NCBI GenBank assembly: GCA_028874215.1
Contig: JAPPLF010000108.1
Location: forward strand, 67,730-131,729
Direction of reading: 5' to 3'
DNA: 64,000 bases
DNA from: Acidobacteriota bacterium
GTDB taxonomy: Bacteria > Acidobacteriota > UBA6911 > RPQK01 > JAJDTT01
Part shown: positions 27,721 to 36,629 of the stretch, in pieces
How the letters are laid out: each line of letters starts with the position of its first letter
Position numbering within the stretch: the stretch's first letter is position 1
Notes under the pieces: generated by a model
What the model saw: only the letters and a program-made list of their open reading frames with translations
Database searches by the model: none
Told to the model about the DNA's origin: nothing
Made by a program: the position numbers and the translations under genes

Positions 27721-28191
27721 ATGAGTCGAGTCGGGAAAATTGTCCTGATTTTGTCCGCCACACTGGCGCTTGGCGCCTCCGCCGGGATCGGTCTGCTGAC
27801 GGATCCCGCGGCGGGAGGACTGCTGGGAAGTGACCGGCGGGACCCGGCTTTCCCGGAGCGGTTCGTGGGACCGCGTGATTCCGGATATCGCGTCTTTGTC
27901 GCCACCGCCTACTGCCTCAAGGGGGTGACCCGTTCCGGCGTCCGCGTCAAACGGGGCATCGTAGCCGCCGATCCATCCAGAATTCCGCTGGGATCGGTCA
28001 TCCAGGTGAGGGCCGGCAGCTACAGCGGGATCTACAGGGTTCTGGACACCGGTTCCGCAATCAAGGGCGAAATCATCGACATCTACGTTCCCGACTACCA
28101 TGAAGCCAAGCGTTTCGGCAGACAGCGGGTCCAGGTCCGTGTCCTGCGCCACGGCTGGGATCGGGAAATTCCCACGAAAACGCTGGGCTAG
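27721..28191 (+). CDS. Secreted 3D-domain protein (RlpA/MltA-like fold)
   Basis: This 156-residue protein has an N-terminal signal or anchor (VGKIVLILSATLALGASAGIG). Residues about 57-147 form a 3D domain: FVATAYCLKGVTRSG, GIVAADPSRIPLGSVI and YRVLDTGSAIKGEIIDIYV keep the three Asp residues that name it. The fold is that of a double-psi barrel found in lytic transglycosylases and wall-remodelling proteins, so a peptidoglycan role is likely. GGAGAGAGG precedes the ATG. A weak promoter (TTGACA at 27659, then GTCAAA after 17 nt) could serve it. Confidence 0.8.
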   Translation: MSRVGKIVLILSATLALGASAGIGLLTDPAAGGLLGSDRRDPAFPERFVGPRDSGYRVFVATAYCLKGVTRSGVRVKRGIVAADPSRIPLGSVIQVRAGSYSGIYRVLDTGSAIKGEIIDIYVPDYHEAKRFGRQRVQVRVLRHGWDREIPTKTLG

Positions 28192-28228
28192 CGACCCTCC
28201 AGGCACCAGGTCCTCCCCCACCGGTTGC

Positions 28229-28234
28229 TATAAT
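28229..28234 (+). promoter_or_regulatory. Near-leaderless -10 box for uvrC
   Basis: A perfect TATAAT is followed after 8 nt by the uvrC ATG, so transcription would begin at or next to the start codon. No Shine-Dalgarno sequence is present upstream of the ATG, and no convincing -35 box is seen. The same GCTATAATTCCG context occurs before ileS. Confidence 0.6.
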
Positions 28235-28242
28235 TCCGCTTG

Positions 28243-30063
28243 ATGAACCAGGAGGTTCTGGAGGCCCGGCTCGGGCACCTTCCCGACAAGTGCGGCGTCT
28301 ACCTGTTCCGGGATGCCGAGCAGCGCATCCTCTACATCGGCAAGGGCAAGAGCCTCAGGCACCGGGTGCGTTCCTACTTCCAATCCAGCCGCTCCTGGGA
28401 CCAGAAGACGGAGGTCCTGAAGCGGCAGATCCGCGATCTCGAATTCATCGTCACCGACACCGAAGTGGAAGCTCTCATCCTGGAGAGCAACCTGGTCCGC
28501 AAACACAAGCCCAAGTTCAATGTGAACCTGAAGGACGACAAATCCTTCCTGCTGGTGAAGCTGACGGTGAACGAAGACTTTCCCCGGGTCCTGCTCACGC
28601 GGCGGAAGCTGCGAGACGGAGCCCTCTACTTCGGGCCATTCCTGCCGGCCTCTCTTGCCCGCAACACAATCAAGATCATCAATCGCCACTTCCTGCTCCG
28701 AACCTGCGACATGGAGATCGACGGCCGGCTGGACCGTCCCTGTCTCGAGTACTACATCAAACGTTGCCTGGGTCCCTGCGTGGCGGGCCTCTGCTCCCAG
28801 TCCCGGTACACCGCGGCGGTCAGGGACGTGATCCTTCTGCTGGAGGGAAAGAACGAAGAGCTGCTTCGGAACCTGACTCGCCGGATGCTCGCCGCCTCCG
28901 AGAAACAGCAGTACGAGACGGCGGCCTTCTACCGCGATCGCATCCGCATGGTCCGGGAGCTCAACGAGAAGCAAAAGATGATTCTGAGCGGGCCGTCCGA
29001 TGTGGACATCTTCGCCTACTACCGGGAGGGGCCCCGTTTGGCCCTCCAACTCTTCACCATGCGGAACGCCAGAATCGTCGGGAAACGGGAATTCTATTGG
29101 GAGGACCTGGAGTATTTTCATCCCGCTCGTTTTCTCCGGGATGCTCTCCAGCAGTACTACCTGAACTCAGGCTTCGTTCCCGGGGAGATCTATCTTCCCG
29201 CCGAGGCGGAAGACCAGGAGCTGATTCGGAGCTGGCTCGACAAGAGGCGAGCCGAGGGACAACGGCGGCAGGTGCGCATCCTGGTGCCTCGGAGGGGGCA
29301 CAAGCACGATCTCCTGCTGCTGGTCGAACGCAATGCCAAGGTGGCATTCGAGCGCCGTTTCAAAGTCTTGAGGACCGCCCGGTTGAAGGTCTTGGAGGAA
29401 CTCCGGATTCTCCTGGACCTGGAGGAGACTCCCGCCCGCATCGAGGCCTTTGACGTCTCCAACATCCAGGGAGACGAGACGGTCGCTTCCATGGTGGTCT
29501 GCCTGGACGGGCGCATGGAGCGTGGAGAGTACCGGAAATACCGGATCAGGACCGTGTCCGGCCCCGACGACTATTCGGCCATGCAGGAAGCCGTCCGCCG
29601 GAGATACCGGCGTTTGCTGGACGAAAAACAGACCCTTCCCCAGTTGATCCTCATCGACGGCGGTAAGGGACAGCTGCACAGCGCATATCAGGCACTGTCG
29701 GAGCTGGGGGTCGAAGACACCCCGCTGATCAGCTTGGCGAAGCGGGAGGAGCACGTTTTCGTCAAGGGTCGGGAGGAGGCCGTCATCCTGGACCGGGGCT
29801 CACCCCTGTTGCATCTGATTCAGGAGATCCGGGACGAAGCGCATCGTTTCGCGGTCAGCTACCATCGCAAGCGCCGCTCGATTCGGGATTTCGGTTCCGA
29901 GCTGGACCAGATCCGCGGTATCGGCGAGAAACGGAAGAAACGGTTGTTGCGAAATTTCGGCAGCGTCAACCGGATCCGGCGGGCCACCACCGAAGAACTG
30001 GTCCCCTTCCTGGGAGAAAAGCTGGCCGTCCGCGTCAAGGAGAGCCTGTCCGGAACACGCTGA
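28243..30063 (+). CDS. uvrC: Excinuclease ABC subunit C
   Basis: This 606-residue nuclease makes both incisions in nucleotide excision repair together with UvrB. Its GIY-YIG domain is at about 14-95 (CGVYLFRDAEQRILYIGKGK), the UVR motif near 200-235 (EKQQYETAAFYRDRIRM) and the RNase H-like 5' nuclease near 395-540 (IEAFDVSNIQG). A helix-hairpin-helix pair is at the end (IRGIGEKRKKRLLRNFG). It is full length. The ATG at 28243 is chosen; an in-frame TTG just before it would add one residue. Confidence 0.96.
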   Translation: MNQEVLEARLGHLPDKCGVYLFRDAEQRILYIGKGKSLRHRVRSYFQSSRSWDQKTEVLKRQIRDLEFIVTDTEVEALILESNLVRKHKPKFNVNLKDDKSFLLVKLTVNEDFPRVLLTRRKLRDGALYFGPFLPASLARNTIKIINRHFLLRTCDMEIDGRLDRPCLEYYIKRCLGPCVAGLCSQSRYTAAVRDVILLLEGKNEELLRNLTRRMLAASEKQQYETAAFYRDRIRMVRELNEKQKMILSGPSDVDIFAYYREGPRLALQLFTMRNARIVGKREFYWEDLEYFHPARFLRDALQQYYLNSGFVPGEIYLPAEAEDQELIRSWLDKRRAEGQRRQVRILVPRRGHKHDLLLLVERNAKVAFERRFKVLRTARLKVLEELRILLDLEETPARIEAFDVSNIQGDETVASMVVCLDGRMERGEYRKYRIRTVSGPDDYSAMQEAVRRRYRRLLDEKQTLPQLILIDGGKGQLHSAYQALSELGVEDTPLISLAKREEHVFVKGREEAVILDRGSPLLHLIQEIRDEAHRFAVSYHRKRRSIRDFGSELDQIRGIGEKRKKRLLRNFGSVNRIRRATTEELVPFLGEKLAVRVKESLSGTR

Positions 30064-30069
30064 GGGGAG

Positions 30070-30089
30070 CGGCGGCTTTCTTGCCGCCG
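30070..30089 (+). terminator. GC-rich hairpin after uvrC
   Basis: A perfect 7-bp stem CGGCGGC / GCCGCCG with loop TTTCTT begins 7 nt after the uvrC stop. No T-run follows, so it may slow or protect the transcript end rather than terminate on its own. Confidence 0.4.
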
Positions 30090-30152
30090 AACGCCAGAGT
30101 AACGGTCAAGCGCCGAGGGAACGAAAATAGAAGAGACCCCCGATGGAATGCG

Positions 30153-30189
30153 GAGAAAAAACGGGGGACAGGAATGTCCCCCCTCCTAC
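30153..30189 (-). terminator. Hairpin repeat copy B acting as terminator of yjjX
   Basis: Read on the minus strand, GTAGGAG is followed by a GGGGGACA-TTCC-TGTCCCCC hairpin and then GTTTTTTC, an intrinsic terminator. The TAG stop of yjjX (30186-30188) is inside the element. Apart from one extra pair in the stem, it matches the copy at 7768-7793. Confidence 0.7.
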
Positions 30190-30761
30190 CCGTACACGTG
30201 GGCGTTGTAGAAGGGGGCGAACGCCGCGGTGAGAGCCAGGGCGTACGACTGGTCCCGGTTCAGGAGTTCCTGGCTCAGGAGCATCCAGCCTTCCTGTCCG
30301 GATTGCAGTTGCCGAGCCCGGCAAAACCGGTCGATGACGATCTCCAGCTCGATGCCTCGATCGATCACCGGATCGGCGATTTGAGGCGGAACCGATATCC
30401 CGTTGCCGTGGCCGAAATAGCCGTTGAGACCGTCGGACACGTAGACCCAACTTTCCAGGACGACCTGCCGCCGTGCCCCCGAGGAAGCGATCACGTTAAA
30501 TCCTTCCTCCAGCCCGACGTAGAAGTCGGCCTCGCTCCATTCCCGCTTCAACTGCATGATGAGATGATCCACGCGGCTCAGCGCGCTCCAGGAAAGGTCT
30601 GCCGAGGTCGTGGGGATTTTTGGGGCGTCGGTGGGGACGTCGTAGCAGAGAAAGTCGACGCCATCGTCGATCCCGCGAGACAATCTGTCCTCAAGCCGTT
30701 CCCAGATCTGTTTTACGGCATTCACCTTGGCGGGCCGAGTGCTCCCGACGGCAACTCTCAT
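30186..30761 (-). CDS. yjjX: Inosine/xanthosine triphosphatase (YjjX/DUF84 family)
   Basis: This 191-residue protein starts MRVAVGSTRPAKVNAV, the family's nucleotide-binding N-terminus, and has ADFYVGLEEGF with the acidic pair that binds metal, plus GHGNGISVPP later. The family removes non-canonical ITP and XTP from the nucleotide pool. TAGACT lies 8 nt before the ATG, matching other genes here. The stop codon is provided by the hairpin repeat. It lies 186 nt downstream of suhB. Confidence 0.82.
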   Translation of the reverse strand: MRVAVGSTRPAKVNAVKQIWERLEDRLSRGIDDGVDFLCYDVPTDAPKIPTTSADLSWSALSRVDHLIMQLKREWSEADFYVGLEEGFNVIASSGARRQVVLESWVYVSDGLNGYFGHGNGISVPPQIADPVIDRGIELEIVIDRFCRARQLQSGQEGWMLLSQELLNRDQSYALALTAAFAPFYNAHVYG

Positions 30762-30946
30762 CTCAATTCAGTCTAGCAGCCCATGGCGACTTTTTGCGAA
30801 CCGGACGACCGGCCGGTAGCGACCGTATCCGGGCCGCGCGACCGTCGCGATTCCGCCTCGCACAGAATGCCGGTCTCGAGTCGGATCAGGCCACCGGCCG
30901 GGTCGCCTCGGCAACTCCTGGTCCACGCTTCACTCGTCCGGCCGGA

Positions 30947-31720
30947 TCATTCGGGCCGCAGCATTTCGACCAGATCCTGGTGGATCCGGCCATTGCTGGC
31001 CAGCACCGTTCTTTCCTCCAAATGGAACGGTGAACCGTTCAGATTGCTGACCGTTCCTCCGGCCTCCTCCACCACCAACCAGCCGGCCGCCATGTCCCAG
31101 GGACTCAAGCTCAACTCCCAGTAGCCGTCGAAACGCCCACAGGCGACGTAGCAGAGGTCGAGTGCCGCCGATCCATCCCGGCGCACCGCCTGGACCTTGC
31201 GGGACACTCGCGTGAACAGTTTCAGGTTCGTCTCCATCTCCCGGTAATCGTAGGAGAATCCGGTGGCGAGAAAGCCGTTTCGCAAATCGGCTTGTTCGGA
31301 CACGCGGATAGACTTGCCGTTGAGTTGCGCACCGCCGCCCACCGTCGCCGAAAAGAGCTCTTCCGCCACCGGATCGTAGACGATTCCCGCCTGGATCCGG
31401 CCTTCGACCCGATAGGCCACGGAAACGCTGAAGAAGGGGTAGCGGTGCGAATAGTTGGTGGTGCCGTCCAACGGATCGACCACCCATTGCCGCTCGCCCG
31501 CTCCATGAACGCCTGATTCCTCCGCCAGAATGGAATCGTGGGGGAAGTGGCGCCGGATGATGTCGATGATGGCGGTCTCGGCGGCGAGATCGGCTTCCGT
31601 CACCAGGTTTCTGGGTCCCTTGGCGGATACCTCCACTCCGGAGTCCAGGTATTTCAGCAGGATCCGGCCACCCTCCAGTGCGGCTTCCCTGGCCACCGGC
31701 AGGATCTCACTCGTTCCCAT
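30947..31720 (-). CDS. suhB: Inositol monophosphatase family protein (SuhB-like)
   Basis: This 257-residue Mg-dependent phosphatase has all three family motifs: AEESG at about residue 68, VVDPLDGTTNYSH at about 80-92 and SPWDMAAGWLVVEEAGG at about 205-221. It probably dephosphorylates inositol-1-phosphate or a similar sugar phosphate; SuhB in enterobacteria also acts in rRNA transcription. The ATG shares one base with the TGA of ispF, so translation is coupled; a GTG one codon earlier is an alternative. Confidence 0.88.
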   Translation of the reverse strand: MGTSEILPVAREAALEGGRILLKYLDSGVEVSAKGPRNLVTEADLAAETAIIDIIRRHFPHDSILAEESGVHGAGERQWVVDPLDGTTNYSHRYPFFSVSVAYRVEGRIQAGIVYDPVAEELFSATVGGGAQLNGKSIRVSEQADLRNGFLATGFSYDYREMETNLKLFTRVSRKVQAVRRDGSAALDLCYVACGRFDGYWELSLSPWDMAAGWLVVEEAGGTVSNLNGSPFHLEERTVLASNGRIHQDLVEMLRPE

Positions 31721-32217
31721 CACGCTTCCCGTTGGGATCGGACCAGCAGGACGACCGCCTGAACGGCGATCCCCTCGCCCCGGCCGATCGGACCGCAGCC
31801 CTCCATTGTGGTCGCCTTGAGACCGATCCGTCCCGTCTCCACCGAAAGCAGCCTCGCCAGATTGGCTTTCATGGCGTCCACGTGGGGCTGGATCCGGGGG
31901 GCTTCCGCCAGCACCGTGATGTCCAGGTTGACGAGGGCGAATCCCTTGTCCCGGACTCGCCCATACGCCTTCTGCAAGAGCACCCGGCTGGAGCTGTCGC
32001 GGTATGCCGGATCGGTATCGGGGAACCAGGTCCCGATGTCCCTGAGCCCGGCAGCCCCCAGGAGGGCGTCGATCACCGCATGGAGCAGAGCGTCGGCGTC
32101 CGAGTGCCCGCGCAACCCCAGGGGGTGCGGGATCCGGACCCCACCCAGCAGGAGGCGCCGGTCCTGGCCGAAGGGGTGAAAATCGAATCCCAGGCCGACA
32201 CGAAATCCATCCGTCAT
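31720..32217 (-). CDS. ispF: 2-C-methyl-D-erythritol 2,4-cyclodiphosphate synthase
   Basis: This 165-residue enzyme of the MEP isoprenoid pathway has the zinc ligands in GLGFDFHPFG near the start and in HSDADALLHAVIDALLGA, and the conserved KATTMEGCGPIGRGEGI near the end. Homologues are trimeric. The ATG at 32217 begins at the conserved N-terminus; longer upstream frames are spurious. It lies 64 nt after ispD, which supplies the previous intermediate's precursor, and overlaps suhB by one base. Confidence 0.94.
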   Translation of the reverse strand: MTDGFRVGLGFDFHPFGQDRRLLLGGVRIPHPLGLRGHSDADALLHAVIDALLGAAGLRDIGTWFPDTDPAYRDSSSRVLLQKAYGRVRDKGFALVNLDITVLAEAPRIQPHVDAMKANLARLLSVETGRIGLKATTMEGCGPIGRGEGIAVQAVVLLVRSQREA

Positions 32218-32281
32218 GCCTGCACTCCGTACCCTGGTTCCCCTGAATCCGTTCTCAAACCATCTGGAAACGGGCGGACGC

Positions 32282-32926
32282 TCACAGATCCCCCTCGAAT
32301 GTGACCTTGAGGTTCCTGGGATCTCCCTCCACCGCCTGAACCTCCGCTCCGATGCGCTCCACCAGGGAGGACTCGTCGGTCCCGTAGAAGTGGTCCCGTC
32401 CGGCTTGCCGGAGGGCCTCGTTGAGGATTTCGGCCGGAAATCCCTGCGGCGTCTGGGCGAGACCCAGGCGCTCACGCTCCAGGGTTCCCTCCACCCGCCC
32501 CGAAACCACCTCCTTCACCGTGTCCCGAATCTTCAGGACCGGAACCGCGGCCTTCCCCCGGCGCACCGTCCGGATCACCCGGGATATCAGCCGGGCATCG
32601 ACGTAGGGCCGGGCCGCATCGTGGACCAGGACGATCTCCACGCCGGGAGAGAGCAGTTGGAGACCCCGGGACACGGTGTCCTGCCGGTGGCGGCCACCCG
32701 CGGCCACGCGCCACTCCCGGCCTTTGACAGCGCCGGCCGACAACTCTCGCCGGACCGTCTCGATCCAGTCTTCCGGCACCAGTATCACCGCCTCGTCCAG
32801 GAAAGGCAGGAAGGGGTTCAAGGCCAGCCGGTACAGGCGCTCGCCCCCCATCCTCAAAAACTGCTTCGGGGTCGGGGAGCCGAATCGGGAGCCGCTGCCG
32901 GCAGCCGCCAGAATCAGTCCGATCAA
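32282..32926 (-). CDS. ispD: 2-C-methyl-D-erythritol 4-phosphate cytidylyltransferase
   Basis: This 214-residue enzyme activates methylerythritol phosphate with CTP. It has the CTP-binding loop LILAAAGSGSRFG, then PKQF, VHDAARPYV and TPQGF. I chose a TTG start at 32926 that overlaps the radA stop (TTGA) because it begins right at the conserved strand; a GTG at 32962 inside radA is possible. No good ribosome-binding site precedes either, so coupling to radA translation is likely. Confidence 0.92.
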   Translation of the reverse strand: MIGLILAAAGSGSRFGSPTPKQFLRMGGERLYRLALNPFLPFLDEAVILVPEDWIETVRRELSAGAVKGREWRVAAGGRHRQDTVSRGLQLLSPGVEIVLVHDAARPYVDARLISRVIRTVRRGKAAVPVLKIRDTVKEVVSGRVEGTLERERLGLAQTPQGFPAEILNEALRQAGRDHFYGTDESSLVERIGAEVQAVEGDPRNLKVTFEGDL

Positions 32927-34290
32927 GGCCCGATTCCCGGGAGAGCGATCGCCTGGAGGCACTGGCCGACCGTGGCCACGCCCCGCAGGGAGACCCCGCG
33001 AACCGTCTCACTCAGAGGCAGGCTGTTGGCGGGCAGGATCAGGTTTCGAAAGCCCATCATCGACGCTTCCTTGACCCGATTCTGCGGGAAGCTGACGGCC
33101 CGGATCTCGCCTGCGAGGCCGACTTCTCCGAAGACCACCGTCGATTCGGGAAGCGGGTGGTTTCCCAGGCTCGACACGATGGCCGCGACGATGGCCAGGT
33201 CCACTCCCGGCTCGGTCAGGGAGAATCCGCCGGCGACGTTGATGTAGACGTCGCTGCCCAGAAGATCCAGTCCCAGGCGCTTCTCCAGCATGGCCAGGAG
33301 CAATGCCACCCGGTTGGCATCGATTCCGTCCGTCATCCTCCTGGCGGCGCTGAAGCCACTCTGGCTGACCAGCGCCTGGACTTCCACGAGAACCGGCCTC
33401 GAACCTTCCATGGTGCAGGTGACGGCGGATCCCGAAACCCGCTCGCTGCGCTGGGACAGGAACAGCCGGGAAGGATTCTCGACACAGCGAAGTCCCCGGC
33501 TGGACATTTCGAAGATTCCCAATTCGTTGGACGGACCGAATCGGTTCTTGACCGCCCGGACGATCTTTTCGTTCCGGTGGCGAGTCCCCTCGAAATAGAG
33601 CACCACGTCCACGATGTGCTCCAGCGCCTTGGGTCCGGCCAGGGCCCCGTCTTTCGTGATATGCCCGATGAGAAGGACCGGAACGCCTTCCCTCTTGGCG
33701 AAGACCAGAAGCTCGGCGGCGCAGTCCCGTATCTGGCTGACGCTTCCCGGGATGGATTCGGTCGCCTCGCTGAACACGGTCTGGATCGAGTCCACGATCA
33801 CCACCGACGGCCGGAGGCTCTCGATCTGCTCAAGGATTCGCTCCAGGCAGGTCTCTCCCAGCAAGTAGAGGCGCGTTCCCTTGACCTGCAATCGGTCACC
33901 GCGCAGTCGAATCTGCTCGACAGACTCCTCCCCCGCCACATAGAGGACGGGACGGCCCCGGTTCGAGAGGCTCTCGGCCACTTGAAGCAGGAGGGTCGAC
34001 TTGCCGATACCCGGCTCTCCTCCCAAAAGAATCAGGGAACCGGGCACGATTCCTCCGCCCAGGGTCCGGTCGACCTCCGGGTTGCCCGTGTTCATTCGTT
34101 GCAGCCCGCGGCCCTGAATCTCCGCATACGCGTGCGCGGGCACGGCCGGCCTGGACTTGCCCGAAGTGGAGACCTTTTCCTCCACCAGGGCGTTCCAGTC
34201 ACCGCAGGAGGGGCAACGGCCGAACCACTTGGGACTCTGGAATCCGCACTCGCTGCAGACGTGCAAGTGCTTGAGCGGGGCTGGGACCAT
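32923..34290 (-). CDS. radA: DNA repair protein RadA (Sms)
   Basis: This 455-residue RecA-like protein promotes branch migration in recombination repair. It has an N-terminal zinc finger (CSECGFQSPKWFGRCPSC), Walker A GEPGIGKST at about residue 91, the RadA-specific KNRFG motif and a C-terminal Lon-like domain (about 280-455) with DVYINVAGG. Length is normal. The hexamer TAGAAT lies 7 nt before its ATG, suggesting an own near-leaderless promoter in addition to read-through from dnaB 27 nt upstream. Confidence 0.95.
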   Translation of the reverse strand: MVPAPLKHLHVCSECGFQSPKWFGRCPSCGDWNALVEEKVSTSGKSRPAVPAHAYAEIQGRGLQRMNTGNPEVDRTLGGGIVPGSLILLGGEPGIGKSTLLLQVAESLSNRGRPVLYVAGEESVEQIRLRGDRLQVKGTRLYLLGETCLERILEQIESLRPSVVIVDSIQTVFSEATESIPGSVSQIRDCAAELLVFAKREGVPVLLIGHITKDGALAGPKALEHIVDVVLYFEGTRHRNEKIVRAVKNRFGPSNELGIFEMSSRGLRCVENPSRLFLSQRSERVSGSAVTCTMEGSRPVLVEVQALVSQSGFSAARRMTDGIDANRVALLLAMLEKRLGLDLLGSDVYINVAGGFSLTEPGVDLAIVAAIVSSLGNHPLPESTVVFGEVGLAGEIRAVSFPQNRVKEASMMGFRNLILPANSLPLSETVRGVSLRGVATVGQCLQAIALPGIGP

Positions 34291-34297
34291 TGCGGAA

Positions 34298-34303
34298 ATT
34301 CTA
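34298..34303 (-). promoter_or_regulatory. Near-leaderless -10 box for radA
   Basis: TAGAAT on the minus strand ends 7 nt before the radA ATG. No Shine-Dalgarno sequence lies between them. A -35 box is not evident. Confidence 0.45.
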
Positions 34304-34317
34304 TCAGCAACCCGTGG

Positions 34318-35715
34318 CTAAAACGGCGCCGCTTCCGATCCGGCAGGCTCGCTCCCGCTTAAAGCCGTCTCCGGAGTATAGAACCGCGTAAACTTTTCGA
34401 GGAACACCAGCTTCACGGTCCCGGTAGGCCCATTCCGCTGCTTGCCGACGATAATCTCCGTATAACGATCGTCCTCGTCCAAATCCTCGTCTTTCTTATA
34501 GTAGGACTCCCGGTAAATGAACATGACCACATCGGCGTCCTGTTCGATCGAACCGGACTCTCGCAGGTCCGAGAGTTGAGGACGGTGGTTCCCACGTCTC
34601 TGCTCCGGGGCCCGGCTCAACTGGGAAATGGCGATCAGAGGCACGCTCAACTCCTTGGCAAGCGCCTTCAGCGAGCGGCTGATGGTTGAAATTTCCTGCT
34701 GCCGATTCTCGTGCCGACGGCGCCCGGAAAGCTCTCCCGACATCAGTTGGAGATAATCCACGATGAGCAGATCCAGCCCCTGTTCCGACGCCAGCCGGCG
34801 GGCCTTGGAACGCATCTCCAACAGGGAAATGCCGGGAGTGTCGTCGATGAAGAGCCGGGCCTCGGAAAGGCGGCTCACCGCACCTGCCAGATCGGTCCAT
34901 TCTCTCTTGGAAAGGAAGCCGGAGCGCATCTTGTGGCTGTCCACCCGGGCTTCGGAGCAGAGAAGCCGCAAGGCCAATTGTTGAGAAGTCATCTCAAGAC
35001 TGAACACTCCAGCTACCTTCTGCTTCTTGACCGCAACATACTGAGCGATGTTCAGAGCCAAACTGGTCTTTCCCAAACCGGGCCGCGCCGCGATGATGAT
35101 GAGATCGGAGTTCTGAAGGCCTGACAACATCCCGTCCAACTGGGTAAAACCGGTGGGGACTCCGGTGACCTCATCCTGTCGCGAATGTAGATTTTCCACA
35201 TGCTTGTAGGCTGACGACAGGAGTTCCTGCAGAGGAGCGAAACCGGTGCGGGATCTCTCCTGGCCGATCTGGAAGATGGCTTTCTCCGCCTCCTCCAGGA
35301 GGAGGCCGGGATCCTCTTCATCGGAGAAACTGCGATTCAGAATGTCGTTGGCGGAGTGGACCAGCTTTCGCAGGACGGCCTTCTCCTTGACGATGCGTGC
35401 GTAGTCCTCGATGTTGGCGACACGGGGGACGCCGTCCACCAGGGAGGCGATATAGGCAACGCCTCCCACCGCGTCCAGGTCGGTCCGCCGTGTCAATTCC
35501 TCCCGCAGGGTCAGGATGTCGACGGCCTTGGAGGCTCCGGCCAGTGTGACGATGGTGTCGAAGATGCGGCGATGGCTTTCCAGGTAGAAGTCTTCGCTGA
35601 CCAGCAACTCGGCGGCCTGGTCGAATATCCGGTTGTCCAGCAGCACCGCCCCCAGGACGGCCCGTTCCGCTTCGGCGCTGTGGGGGAGAGTCTTCTCCAG
35701 GGAGGAGGAATTCAT
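34318..35715 (-). CDS. dnaB: Replicative DNA helicase
   Basis: This 465-residue hexameric helicase unwinds DNA at the fork. It has an N-terminal DnaB domain (about 10-115, [16 protein letters not shown]), then the RecA-like motor with Walker [10 protein letters not shown] at about 210, Walker [11 protein letters not shown] and the DNA-binding [12 protein letters not shown]. The C-terminal KQRNGPTG is conserved. Full length, with no intein. The start is supported by the near-leaderless TATAAT; the ribosomal genes rplI, rpsR and rpsF lie just upstream. Confidence 0.96.
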   Translation of the reverse strand: MNSSSLEKTLPHSAEAERAVLGAVLLDNRIFDQAAELLVSEDFYLESHRRIFDTIVTLAGASKAVDILTLREELTRRTDLDAVGGVAYIASLVDGVPRVANIEDYARIVKEKAVLRKLVHSANDILNRSFSDEEDPGLLLEEAEKAIFQIGQERSRTGFAPLQELLSSAYKHVENLHSRQDEVTGVPTGFTQLDGMLSGLQNSDLIIIAARPGLGKTSLALNIAQYVAVKKQKVAGVFSLEMTSQQLALRLLCSEARVDSHKMRSGFLSKREWTDLAGAVSRLSEARLFIDDTPGISLLEMRSKARRLASEQGLDLLIVDYLQLMSGELSGRRRHENRQQEISTISRSLKALAKELSVPLIAISQLSRAPEQRRGNHRPQLSDLRESGSIEQDADVVMFIYRESYYKKDEDLDEDDRYTEIIVGKQRNGPTGTVKLVFLEKFTRFYTPETALSGSEPAGSEAAPF

Positions 35716-35723
35716 GTGGCCGG

Positions 35724-35729
35724 ATTATA
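35724..35729 (-). promoter_or_regulatory. Near-leaderless -10 box for dnaB
   Basis: A perfect TATAAT on the minus strand is separated from the dnaB ATG by only 8 nt (CCGGCCAC), with no Shine-Dalgarno sequence. The arrangement equals that of uvrC. Confidence 0.6.
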
Positions 35730-35810
35730 TTGGGCTAGGCCCCGGATTCGGAAGGTGAATAACGAGCCGCCCGCGACTGTCGCGGCTCCGGACGTTCAGG
35801 ACGCCCCTCG

Positions 35811-36380
35811 TCAGCCGGAATCCGAGTCGGGAGTTTCGACTTCGGCTGCCTTCATCTCGTCGACCAGGAACTCCAACTCGGCCACCAACCGGTTGGACTC
35901 GTCATCCTGCCGTTTCAGCCGCTCGACCGGATCGTCTTCCTCCGGAACGATGGAAACCAGGAGTTGGGCCGTGACCTCGGCGTGGCAGCGGATGTCCAAC
36001 CGGTAGTTGCCGATGCTCTTGATGGGGTGCTCCAGCAGGATCTTGCGGCGATCCACTTCGATCCCGTTGGCCGAGAGCAGGTCGGAGACATCCCTCGATG
36101 TCACCGAGCCGAACAGCACTCCCGTGTCTCCCGCCCGCCGGCTCAACACCGCATGGTGGCGCGAGAATTCTTCGGCCAGGAGTTCGGCTTCCGCCTTGTG
36201 TTTGGCCTGCCTTCGGGCCTGGGCCAGCCTCTGCGACTCCACCAGCTTCCGGTTGGCCGGAGTCGAAAGCAGCGCCAGCCCCTTGGGCAGCAAATAGTTT
36301 CGTCCGTAGCCCTTGGCCACGCGGACCACATCGCCGCGCCGCCCGAGATGCTCGACGTCCCCCACCAGAATCAGTTCCAT
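35811..36380 (-). CDS. rplI: Ribosomal protein bL9 with C-terminal extension
   Basis: This 189-residue large-subunit protein has the canonical N-terminal domain (MELILVGDVEHLGRRGDVVRVAKGYGRNYL), the long connecting helix and the C-terminal rRNA-binding domain (GVLFGSVTSRDV). It is about 40 residues longer than usual (around 148). The extra tail is highly charged and probably helical (EEDDPVERLKRQDDESNRLVAELEFLVDEM). It lies 36 nt after rpsR. Confidence 0.95.
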   Translation of the reverse strand: MELILVGDVEHLGRRGDVVRVAKGYGRNYLLPKGLALLSTPANRKLVESQRLAQARRQAKHKAEAELLAEEFSRHHAVLSRRAGDTGVLFGSVTSRDVSDLLSANGIEVDRRKILLEHPIKSIGNYRLDIRCHAEVTAQLLVSIVPEEDDPVERLKRQDDESNRLVAELEFLVDEMKAAEVETPDSDSG

Positions 36381-36416
36381 GGTCGTGCCCCTCAGTGGAA
36401 TAACAGTGGGCGGAGA

Positions 36417-36629
36417 TCAATCCGAGACGTAGGGAAGGAGGGCCAGGTGGCGAGCCCGCTTCAAGGCCCGCTTCAACTTCCGCTGACACGGCGCACAGAC
36501 GCCACTGAGCCGGCGGGGCGAAATCTTGGCCCGTTCCGGCACGTACTGATTCAGCATCCGCACGTCCTTGTAATCGATGTATTCCATCTTGTCGGCGCAG
36601 AACTTGCAATACCTGCGTCTTCTAGGCAT
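36417..36629 (-). CDS. rpsR: Ribosomal protein bS18
   Basis: This 70-residue small-subunit protein pairs with bS6 in the platform. It begins [20 protein letters not shown] and keeps two CxxC pairs (CKFC and CAPC), so it is probably the zinc-binding type. Its ATG overlaps the end of rpsF by 8 nt, giving coupled, near-stoichiometric synthesis. Confidence 0.95.
   Translation of the reverse strand: MPRRRRYCKFCADKMEYIDYKDVRMLNQYVPERAKISPRRLSGVCAPCQRKLKRALKRARHLALLPYVSD

Noticed and set aside
30780-30946. Possible gene or RNA in the 185-nt gap between yjjX and suhB
   Set aside because: Short frames only, with no start signals or conserved motif; nothing supportable was seen.
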